From NCBI GenBank assembly GCA_945622055.1, contig CALZBV010000016.1, positions 1-19,403 of the forward strand: a stretch of 19,403 nucleotides of DNA, read 5' to 3'. A model generated the notes under the pieces. The model searched no databases, was not told the origin of the DNA, and saw nothing but the letters and a program-made list of their open reading frames with translations. The position numbers and the translations under genes were made by a program. Numbering within the stretch: the first letter of the stretch is position 1; every line of letters starts with the position of its first letter. Of this stretch, positions 13,747 to 19,403 are shown piece by piece. This stretch comes from an uncultured Clostridia bacterium. Lineage in GTDB: Bacteria; Bacillota; Clostridia; Lachnospirales; Lachnospiraceae.

Positions 13747-14825
13747 TCAACCCTCTTTGAACAAAACAACCTGATTTCTTCCGTTCTCTTTCGCCTGATA
13801 CATCGCCTCATCCGCTTTTTTAATCACCTCGTGATAATCCCCTCCCTCATAGGCTGCCACTCCGATAGAAATTGTGACCTTACAAACTCCATTGTCACTG
13901 CTTTCTACCTTCTCACGGATTTTTTCGGCAATACCGACCGCCGGATTTGTTCCACAGTCCGGCATCAGAACTAAAAATTCCTCTCCGCCCCACCGGATTA
14001 CATAGTCTGTCGAGCGTACAAGGCTCTTAAGCAGCTGCGCCAGATGCGCCAGCACCTTATCCCCGGACTCATGTCCATATTTGTCATTGACCGTTTTAAA
14101 ATAATCGATATCCATCAGCAGCACACTGACCTTAAGACCGGAGGGAAAATTCAATTCCGAAGTGGAAGGAATACAAAGTTCCTTCAGACGGTTGCGATTG
14201 TCAACCCCAGTAAGCTGGTCAAGCATAACCATTCTTTGCATTTTCTCTTTTGTAACGTACTGCTCAAGATAAACATTCTGCATCAGATAATGCATCACAC
14301 AAACAGCAAATACGCAAGGGACATTAAACATATACATCATCTGCAGATTGTCATAGTGAATAAACAGATTGGCTATCCAAATATCAACGAGCAGCAATAC
14401 ATGTGCAATCAGACTGTAGCGAAAAGGAGCCGCAAAGCCTGCACATACAAAAATCAGGTTCATGATAATCATACCTGATATTGCATGCTGCCGGTCCGGC
14501 AGCAGATAAGTAGACCAGTCCGTAAACCAGATAATGAAATGTATCAGCAAATAATACGCCGGAACCATAATCCGATAATCCTTGATATTAAACTCCATAA
14601 AAAGAAACAGGGCAAACGGAATAATAATGATACTGCGCGGCAACAGGGTTTCATAAGCAAATCTGCCAAATATACCACAATCCGTAAAAAAAATGTCAGG
14701 TATGAAACCACAGAAACTATCATCAGCCCTGTATTAAAGGACCGATAATAGTCATACTTCGACTGACAAAATCTCTTTCTTTCCTCTTTGGTAAGTGACC
14801 TGAAGGATATTTTTCTCTCTTCCAT
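13747..14825 (-). pseudogene. Membrane GGDEF diguanylate cyclase, split by a frameshift at a T8 run
   Basis: The C-terminal 298 residues are open in one frame: several membrane segments, then a GGDEF domain. It shows LDQLTGVDNRNRL, MDIDYFKTVNDKYGHESGD, and RSTD-YVIRW-GGEEF, which has both the active-site GGEEF and the RxxD inhibitory site five residues before it, and ends with ADEAMYQAKENGRN. The natural N-terminus, MEERKISFRSLTKEERKRF from the ATG at 14825 (AGGGGA 8 bases upstream), is in another frame and leads into the first membrane segment. The frames meet at eight T's (plus strand A at 14686-14693); nine would join them into one protein of about 359 residues. As written, cyclase would be made only by slippage or by internal starts such as the TTG at 14643. 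It makes the second messenger cyclic di-GMP if functional. Confidence 0.8.
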
Positions 14826-14903
14826 GTAATTTCCCCTTCTATCGAATGTATCCCCGTACAAGCTGTCTGTACATAACCACATAGACATACCGCCATAATA
14901 TTT

Positions 14904-14932
14904 ATTTTACCACTTGTTTGCCGGCTCAACAA
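14904..14932 (-). promoter_or_regulatory. Promoter of the GGDEF gene
   Basis: On the minus strand, TTGTTG (14932-14927) and TAAAAT (14909-14904) are 17 bases apart with an extended -10 TG. The predicted leader to the ATG at 14825 is about 70 bases. Confidence 0.55.
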
Positions 14933-15029
14933 CTACTATTTTCTTTTTTTACATTCTTTCTCACGGACTTATCAGACTTCCACCCCGGAATTACCGAAAG
15001 CAAGGGCCTTTCTGCCACCCAAATGCATC

Positions 15030-16193
15030 TTATTTCCCGACAAGTCCGTAAGAAACTGCCCGTACTCTCGGATGATAATAGGCCTCGTCATTTGGCATCA
15101 GATTGTGCATATATACGATAGACAAGCCTTCCTCCGGATCAGCCTCGCACCATGTCCCGAACCCTCCGGTCCAGCCGAACGCACCAAGAGAACCGTTCGC
15201 ATTGGCTGCATTCTTGTCCACCAGAGTTCTGAAACCATATCCATAACCGTAGCCACCGTTATAGCTGTCATCAAAGGTGCCACCAAGTGTATTGGTCCTT
15301 AAAAGATCAATGGTTTTCCTGCTCATAAAATGTCTGCCTTCAAATTCACCGCCACAGGCGAGCATCTGCATCAGTCTGGAAAAGTCCCTTCCGGTCGTAA
15401 ACACTCTGCCCCAGCCCGCTTCATTTTCTGCGCCCGGCAGGTGCTTCTTATCGAAAAAGGTCGGTCCCGGAACAAGTGCTCCATTCGAATCCTTGGCATA
15501 TAGCCGAACCATTCTGCTTTGAATATCACCAAAATAGATTGCATCTGTAGAGGTCATCCCCAAAGGCTCATAAAGCATTTTACGGAACACCTCGTTAATC
15601 GGCATGTCACAGATTACCTCAATAAGTCCTGCCGCAATTTCGCTGGAAAATCCGTACATCCAGCGTTCGCCCGGCTCACAGGCAAGAGGTGCCCTTGACA
15701 TGGCAGCCAAATGTTCCTGTAATGTATAATGTCCCTTTTCCCACAGCGGCCGCATGCATTCCTGCATTCCCTTCATCACAACATCATCGGTAGGCCCGTC
15801 AAAGTTGCAATAAGGAAGCTCACATTTCATCGTCAGCGCATCCTTGATGATTAACGGTCGTAAGGTCGGCACCACATCGCAGGTACCATCCTCTTTCCAC
15901 ACATATTTTGTGCTGCTCTTCCACTCAGGCAGATAATCACCGATAGGCTCCGTCATTAAAAACTTCCCCTGCTCATACAGCATCATCAATACGGTATACA
16001 GCGGAATCTTTGACATCGATGCAAGCCGGAAAACAGAATTCTCATCCACCTTCTTTCCGGTCGAAAGGTCTGTCACACCAAAATACCCTTCAAATAAAGT
16101 CTTTCCCCTTTGAACCACATGCAGGGAACACCCCGGCAGTCCACGCTCAATAAAACTTTGCAGTAATTTCTCAACATCCTTTTTTGTTGCCAT
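15030..16193 (-). CDS. Beta-lactamase-fold serine hydrolase (class C / EstB-like esterase)
   Basis: A 387-residue protein of the beta-lactamase/transpeptidase-like family (PF00144). The nucleophile motif SxxK appears as SMSK (59-62, in FRLASMSK). WMYGFSSE carries the second catalytic Tyr in place of YxN. The C-terminal GAFGWTGGFGTW fits the third motif region. No signal peptide is seen, so it is probably cytosolic, as are many esterase-type members; beta-lactam hydrolysis is unlikely. The ATG at 16193 is chosen because GGAGAAAGGA lies just upstream and the sequence before it is not conserved-looking. It starts 28 bases after a glycosylase gene remnant. The substrate is unknown. Confidence 0.9.
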   Translation of the reverse strand: MATKKDVEKLLQSFIERGLPGCSLHVVQRGKTLFEGYFGVTDLSTGKKVDENSVFRLASMSKIPLYTVLMMLYEQGKFLMTEPIGDYLPEWKSSTKYVWKEDGTCDVVPTLRPLIIKDALTMKCELPYCNFDGPTDDVVMKGMQECMRPLWEKGHYTLQEHLAAMSRAPLACEPGERWMYGFSSEIAAGLIEVICDMPINEVFRKMLYEPLGMTSTDAIYFGDIQSRMVRLYAKDSNGALVPGPTFFDKKHLPGAENEAGWGRVFTTGRDFSRLMQMLACGGEFEGRHFMSRKTIDLLRTNTLGGTFDDSYNGGYGYGYGFRTLVDKNAANANGSLGAFGWTGGFGTWCEADPEEGLSIVYMHNLMPNDEAYYHPRVRAVSYGLVGK

Positions 16194-16221
16194 TTTCTCA
16201 TTCCTTTCTCCAAAATATAAA

Positions 16222-16344
16222 TCAGGTTCGAATCTCCCTCCAGGCATTCACCAGTTTTTCCAAGTTCCACGCTGCATTGGCAGGACTTGTGGACGGAAGC
16301 TTTTTTTCATAGTAACCCTCTTCAAATACTAAATCGATTCCCCA
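16222..16344 (-). pseudogene. 3' remnant of a DNA-deoxyinosine (hypoxanthine) glycosylase gene
   Basis: The minus-strand frame ending at TGA 16222 reads WGIDLVFEEGYYEKK, then LPSTSPANAAWNLEKL and VNAWREI. LPSTSPANAAxxLExLxxxW is the C-terminal signature of the uracil/hypoxanthine-DNA glycosylase family. The frame is closed by a TGA about 33 bases upstream of the first residue given, and the rest of the enzyme, including its active site, is absent, so only about 40 of about 170 residues survive. The fragment overlaps the end of the lipoprotein gene by about 16 bases, so a deletion or insertion has fused unrelated sequence here. It has no start codon or ribosome site and is probably not translated. 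Confidence 0.65.
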
Positions 16345-17166
16345 TTGTCGGGAAGTCTTATCTCGAACTCAGCAAAGTAATCACCTACGTATATCGTATA
16401 ACTTCCTTCTTCTAATCTGCCGGACAGAAGGGACTCTTCATCAGCAGTTGCAGCATTTACCTTTAAGGCCTGCTGACTGCTCTCGTTATACAGAATTTCT
16501 CCGTTGCTATTTCGTACAAGCTTCACGGAATCGCTTATTGCTACGTCCTCGTCTGTACCGTTTGATATACGAAAATAAATTCTGTCCTTCCGATATTCAT
16601 AGACCTCCAGCTCTACCAGACCATTGTCAGGCGTGTCCTTGCCCGCAAGCTCCTCGGCTGTTTTCTCCCTGGTAACAAGCCCCGGCTCTAAGCTTCCTCT
16701 CTCCTTGTACTGTTCAATCACCTTATCAAGCTCAGACAGCTTCTTTCTATAGGACTTCGGATATACCTGTGATGAAAATGATACTGTGGTATTATCCTCG
16801 AATTTGAAGGAATAGCTGTAACCGGGTCCATCAGCCACGAACATATTGGTGAATTTTTTTCCATTCCAGTTTTGCATCCTATATTTTCTGAACACCTTCT
16901 CTATATCAGAAAGTGCAGCCCTATCAAGCTTGTATTCCATGATTTTGGCGTCATCATACCACCATTCTGTGTCAGAGTATGTCAGGAATACTTCACCATC
17001 GATACAACTTATCTCTGTGGAACTGCCACCGCCGTTCATTCCTCCGGCGCTTGCATATATGTATGATATAAGCTTTTTATCCTTTACCTTGGGCACTTTA
17101 CTGCAACCAAATAAACCAAACATCAATATCCCCCCCAATAACCAAAAGCATTTTTCTTTTGTTCAT
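16329..17166 (-). pseudogene. Lipoprotein of unknown function, frameshifted at a G7 run in the signal peptide
   Basis: The body (269 residues in one frame) begins at the lipobox LFGC and continues with two regions. The first, about 25-145, is of unknown fold and includes TYSDTEWWYDD. A beta-rich C-terminal part (about 170-265) contains VYEYRKDRIYFRISNGTDED and resembles bacterial Ig-like domains. The true start is ATG 17166 with AAGGGAAGG about 7 bases upstream, reading MNKRKMLLVIGG, but the run of seven G (plus strand C at 17130-17136) shifts the frame. With six G the protein reads MNKRKMLLVIGGILMFGLFG and then Cys, a textbook lipoprotein signal. The total length, 838 bases, is one more than a multiple of three. 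As written, the full signal peptide is lost, although a TTG at 17138 could start a shorter one. Function unknown. Confidence 0.75.
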
Positions 17167-17180
17167 GCAAATGCCTTCCC

Positions 17181-17720
17181 TTAAAACTCATACTTTATGA
17201 CGGCACAGTTTTTCACACCCCAGGCTGCATACTCTTCATTTGTCATATCTGTAAAATAAGACTGCACAACTCTTGCGATTCCATTATGTGCTACCAGAAT
17301 ATAAGTTTTTTCCTCCGCTTCCGCTTTTATATCATCCAGTAAATTATAAATGCGCTGTGCCAATCTAAGCATCGACTCCCCGCCTTCATAGCTGCAGGCA
17401 AAATGTGCTTTCGCCTTCTGAAACTCTTCTCCGTTCCGCGGTGTAGACTCCCACTTGCCAAAGTTCTGTTCCTTTAACCTGGGCTCCATCCTTGCCGGAA
17501 TCCCTGTCATCTCTGAAATATGCTTCGCAGTATCAGCCGCACGCATCAGTGGCGAATACAAAATCTCATCCGCCTTAATTCCTTCCGCAAGTATCCTTTT
17601 CCCGGTTTCAATCGCCTGCTGATGCCCGAATTCCGTCAGCGCAATATCCGTAGCTCCGCATATTTTATTCTCTACATTCCATATCGTCTGTCCGTGACGC
17701 ACAAAATAAAAGTGTCCCAT
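17181..17720 (-). CDS. Histidine phosphatase (phosphoglycerate-mutase-like) family protein
   Basis: A 179-residue cytosolic phosphatase. The phosphohistidine motif is RHGQT (8-12, with His9), followed by Arg60 in SPLMRAADTA, acidic Glu84 region in LKEQNFGKWE, and the second His in VAHNG (about 145). These are the full catalytic set of the branch-1 histidine phosphatases that includes GpmB-, CobC- and PhoE-like enzymes. The substrate cannot be told from sequence; a short, broad-specificity phosphatase is most likely. GAGGGGAG precedes the ATG at 17720. It lies between the peroxiredoxin and lipoprotein genes with 51 and 14 bases of spacing, so the three are probably co-transcribed. Confidence 0.92.
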   Translation of the reverse strand: MGHFYFVRHGQTIWNVENKICGATDIALTEFGHQQAIETGKRILAEGIKADEILYSPLMRAADTAKHISEMTGIPARMEPRLKEQNFGKWESTPRNGEEFQKAKAHFACSYEGGESMLRLAQRIYNLLDDIKAEAEEKTYILVAHNGIARVVQSYFTDMTNEEYAAWGVKNCAVIKYEF

Positions 17721-17771
17721 TCTAACACTCCCCTCTCAAATGCACCATTTTCCAAGGGCTTCCCGGGTTCA

Positions 17772-18227
17772 TCACGACAACTCCTGCAACATATTCTCAG
17801 GATCCTCCGCAGCCTTTACCTTGTCATTTCCTTTCCTGATGATGCCCTGCTCATCTATGAGATAGGTTGTCCGCACAACTCCCATGGAAACCTTACCGTA
17901 GTTTTTCTTCTCCTTCCAGACATCATAGGCTTCGATTACCTTGCGTTCGGTATCTGAAAGTAACGTAAATGCCAAACCATACTTCTCCTCAAACTTCTTA
18001 TGAGAAGCCACAGAATCCTTACTCACTCCGAGAATAACAGCACCCTTTTCGGTAAACTGCGGATATCTCTCGGAAAAACCGCAGGCCTGCTTCGTACATC
18101 CGGGCGTATTATCCTTTGGATAAAAATATAAAATAACCTTCCTTCCTGCATAATCACTTAATTTATGCATTTCTCCGTTCTGATCCGGCAATTCAAAATC
18201 CGGTGCTTTTGTTCCTACCTCAAGCAT
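17772..18227 (-). CDS. bcp: BCP-type peroxiredoxin (thioredoxin-dependent thiol peroxidase)
   Basis: A 151-residue protein that reduces hydrogen peroxide and organic hydroperoxides in the cytosol. It shows VGTKAPDFELPDQNG (4-18) and FYPKDNTPGCTKQACGF (35-51), with peroxidatic Cys44 and resolving Cys49 in the BCP spacing of five. ILGVSKDS and TTYLIDEQGIIRK follow. Length and motifs are standard. AAGGAGG lies 8 bases before the ATG at 18227. The promoter at 18441-18469 precedes a decayed VOC gene and then this gene, so it is probably the second cistron of that transcript. Confidence 0.95.
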   Translation of the reverse strand: MLEVGTKAPDFELPDQNGEMHKLSDYAGRKVILYFYPKDNTPGCTKQACGFSERYPQFTEKGAVILGVSKDSVASHKKFEEKYGLAFTLLSDTERKVIEAYDVWKEKKNYGKVSMGVVRTTYLIDEQGIIRKGNDKVKAAEDPENMLQELS

Positions 18228-18240
18228 TATCTCATCCTCC

Positions 18241-18381
18241 TTACTTTATCGTTCTCTGATTATATGGAAATCCACCAGCATACGCCGTACTTGTCAATAA
18301 TTGTTGCACAGCATTTGCCCTGCAATAGGTTGCCGCAGCCTCAAAGCTGTTTTTCACATAAACCTGCGTATAATTTTTCAT
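18241..18381 (-). pseudogene. VOC/glyoxalase-family gene with a large internal deletion
   Basis: The ATG at 18381 has GGGGGAGGG upstream and opens MKNYTQVYVKNSFEAAATYC, the typical N-terminus of PhnB-like VOC proteins. After residue 24 the frame runs on to a TAA at 18241, but in a second frame the same DNA reads CCATIIDKYGVCWWISI with a TAA at 18260, the normal C-terminus of these proteins. The middle (roughly 100 residues) is missing, and the junction near 18311 is out of frame. What remains could at most make a 46-residue hybrid. It is the first cistron before bcp. The parent family contains metal-dependent dioxygenase or antibiotic-resistance-like folds; no activity is expected here. Confidence 0.75.
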
Positions 18382-18440
18382 ATTCACCCTCCCCCTTATT
18401 CTATCCTCATTATAAAAAATGATACTCCTACACGGAATAT

Positions 18441-18469
18441 ATTATAATTCAAAGTCGAAATAAAATCAA
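18441..18469 (-). promoter_or_regulatory. Promoter of the VOC remnant - bcp transcript
   Basis: On the minus strand, TTGATT (18469-18464) and a perfect TATAAT (18446-18441) are 17 bases apart. It gives a leader of about 50 bases before the ATG at 18381. Confidence 0.75.
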
Positions 18470-18526
18470 TCTGCTTAATGTGTTTTAATGCAGGCCGAAA
18501 AAAGGACGAAATAAAGGTTAATTGAA

Positions 18527-18970
18527 TTAGCTTCCCCCTATTGACTTCTTCAACTCTTCCTTCAGATATTCATATCTTAACCGTTTCTCTTCCTTTGCAA
18601 AATGAACCTCACGACTCTGGACAGGATTCTTCTCATACGATAAAACTTCATCACCGAACTGCTCACTCGTTAAATCAAACACGCAATCACCAATCACATT
18701 GTAGCAGTGATAATTACCACCATTTCTTAGGATTCCATATACATCTCCACCAAAAATATCCTGTGCAAGAAAAGCAGTAATCGAGCACTGTCCCAACGTC
18801 ATATTTTCTTTTGACCAGCCTGCCCTCATTCTTGGTGCACAAGTATCAGCACACCATATTTCCGATAACAAATCATACAGATGTCTTGGATTTTTTATCT
18901 CTTTATATTCTTCATTAACTGCAGGAACATCTGCAGTCTGCCAACCATAGAATTTATATTCCTTCATCAT
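18527..18970 (-). CDS. YunG-like protein, function unknown
   Basis: A 147-residue soluble protein. The central block HLYDLLSEIWCADTC, then TLGQCSITAFLAQDIFGGDV and NYHCYNVIGDCVFDLTSEQF, resembles Bacillus YunG. The conserved Cys62 in GQC, His88 in YHCYN and Asp99 in FDLTSEQF recall a Cys-His-Asp triad, so a papain/transglutaminase-like fold is possible, but this is only inference. The start at 18970 shares its base with the last base of the DUF2200 stop codon region (TAATG), so the two genes are translationally coupled. A second ATG follows immediately. No membrane segment or signal is present. Confidence 0.75.
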   Translation of the reverse strand: MMKEYKFYGWQTADVPAVNEEYKEIKNPRHLYDLLSEIWCADTCAPRMRAGWSKENMTLGQCSITAFLAQDIFGGDVYGILRNGGNYHCYNVIGDCVFDLTSEQFGDEVLSYEKNPVQSREVHFAKEEKRLRYEYLKEELKKSIGGS

Positions 18971-19320
18971 TATCCCCGCTTTATCTTTTCTACATCCTTA
19001 CCTCTTGCCAACTCATCCACAAGCTTATCCAGATACCTTATCTGCTTCATCAGTGGATCTTCGATTTCTTCAATCTTTACGCCACAGATAGAACCTTTTA
19101 TCAGCTCTGCGTTCGGATTAAGCTTCGGAATTTTTCTAAAAAAATCTCCGTAGGTAGTGTTATCAATATATGCAGCTACAATATCGTCACTATCATATCC
19201 GGTAAGCCATCTTGTCAACTCATCCACTTCATCTCTGGTACGCCCTTTTCGCTCTGCTTTTGCTACAAGGCAATCATAAACCTTGCCAAAAGGCATATCG
19301 TAAATCTGCTGTCTTGGCAT
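18970..19320 (-). CDS. DUF2200 family protein
   Basis: A 116-residue cytosolic protein. It starts MPRQQIYDMPFGKVYDCLVA and contains KAERKGRTRDEVDELTRWLT, the strongly conserved LIKGSICGVKIEEIEDPLM (from about 73), and RYLDKLVDELARGK. These blocks define DUF2200 (COG4898), a widespread family of unknown function. The ATG at 19320 is preferred because the family begins at this point and GGTGG lies 7 bases upstream; the frame extends 19 codons further without family similarity. It is coupled to the YunG-like gene through the TAATG overlap. A 7-bp inverted repeat lies 60 bases upstream of the ATG. Confidence 0.9.
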   Translation of the reverse strand: MPRQQIYDMPFGKVYDCLVAKAERKGRTRDEVDELTRWLTGYDSDDIVAAYIDNTTYGDFFRKIPKLNPNAELIKGSICGVKIEEIEDPLMKQIRYLDKLVDELARGKDVEKIKRG

Positions 19321-19380
19321 CTTAATTCCACCCCTTCCACACCTCAGACTGATATCCCAAGGTAGACCGCTTTCCATTTC

Positions 19381-19398
19381 TTACAACCAAAGTTGTAA
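19381..19398. promoter_or_regulatory. Perfect inverted repeat upstream of the DUF2200 gene (candidate operator)
   Basis: TTACAAC (19381-19387) and GTTGTAA (19392-19398) form a perfect 7-bp dyad with a 4-base spacer. It sits where a regulator of the DUF2200-YunG pair could bind, but the window ends before a promoter can be judged. No regulator can be named. Confidence 0.4.
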
Positions 19399-19403
19399 TC
19401 ACC

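Noticed and set aside
14963..15049. 8-bp inverted repeat ACGGACTT / AAGTCCGT around the end of the serine hydrolase gene
   Set aside because: The arms are about 70 bases apart with no T run or inner stem; it is too weak to call a terminator, although a role in ending that transcript cannot be excluded.
15030..16193. Beta-lactam resistance gene
   Set aside because: The fold is that of class C beta-lactamases, but there is no signal peptide and the YxN and KTG-type motifs are replaced, which fits esterase-type relatives better.

Overview
The window looks like chromosome from a Firmicute of the class Clostridia, most likely a Lachnospiraceae gut bacterium. The evidence is Gram-positive promoter and ribosome-binding-site style (TTGACA/TATAAT, AGGAGG), an FMN-riboswitch-controlled ribDEBA-H operon, and close family resemblance of the proteins (ABC-class ATPase, DUF2200, YunG-like, CofE-like, holin-like toxin). 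Apart from the small toxin and the CofE-like gene, all genes lie on the minus strand.

Layout from left to right. (1) 1-1266: the N-terminal 353 residues of a MalT/LuxR-type STAND regulator running off the left edge, preceded by a small helix-turn-helix gene broken by a one-base frameshift. (2) 1389-1722: a compact type I toxin-antitoxin-like locus. It has a 32-residue holin-like membrane peptide, a LexA-like SOS box between its -35 and -10, and an opposing promoter aimed at its 3' untranslated region. (3) 1752-1944: a 193-bp long imperfect palindrome, MITE-like, flanked by a near-perfect 8-bp direct repeat; its right end supplies the stop codon of the next gene. (4) 1941-5520: two overlapping tandem paralogues of the ABC-class predicted ATPase family (COG3044/PF09818). 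(5) 5746-5941: a very short transcription unit with a near-consensus promoter, perfect Shine-Dalgarno, 19-codon ORF and intrinsic terminator. It sits upstream of the ATPase pair and could be an independent peptide gene or an attenuator leader.

(6) 6008-10459: a complete riboflavin operon, promoter - FMN riboswitch - terminator - ribD - ribE - ribBA - ribH, ending in a HAD phosphatase translationally coupled to ribH. The phosphatase is a good candidate for the dephosphorylation step usually missing from annotated riboflavin operons. (7) 10525-11884: a divergent gene for an F420-0:glutamate-ligase-like protein with its own promoter and terminator. (8) 11934-14932: a methyl-accepting chemotaxis protein and a membrane GGDEF diguanylate cyclase; the latter is split by a frameshift at a run of eight T. 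(9) 15030-19398: housekeeping and accessory enzymes: beta-lactamase-fold serine hydrolase, lipoprotein, histidine phosphatase, BCP peroxiredoxin, YunG-like protein and DUF2200 protein. Between them lie decayed gene fragments: the 3' end of a deoxyinosine glycosylase and an internally deleted VOC/glyoxalase gene.

A recurrent theme is small-scale gene damage: three single-base frameshifts, two of them in homopolymers (T8, G7), and two deletion remnants. They could be real pseudogenes, phase-variable tracts or homopolymer sequencing errors; reads or related genomes would decide. The most promising uncharacterised elements are the SOS-boxed toxin locus, the 19-codon transcription unit beside the tandem ABC-class ATPases, and the palindromic element at the end of that ATPase operon.
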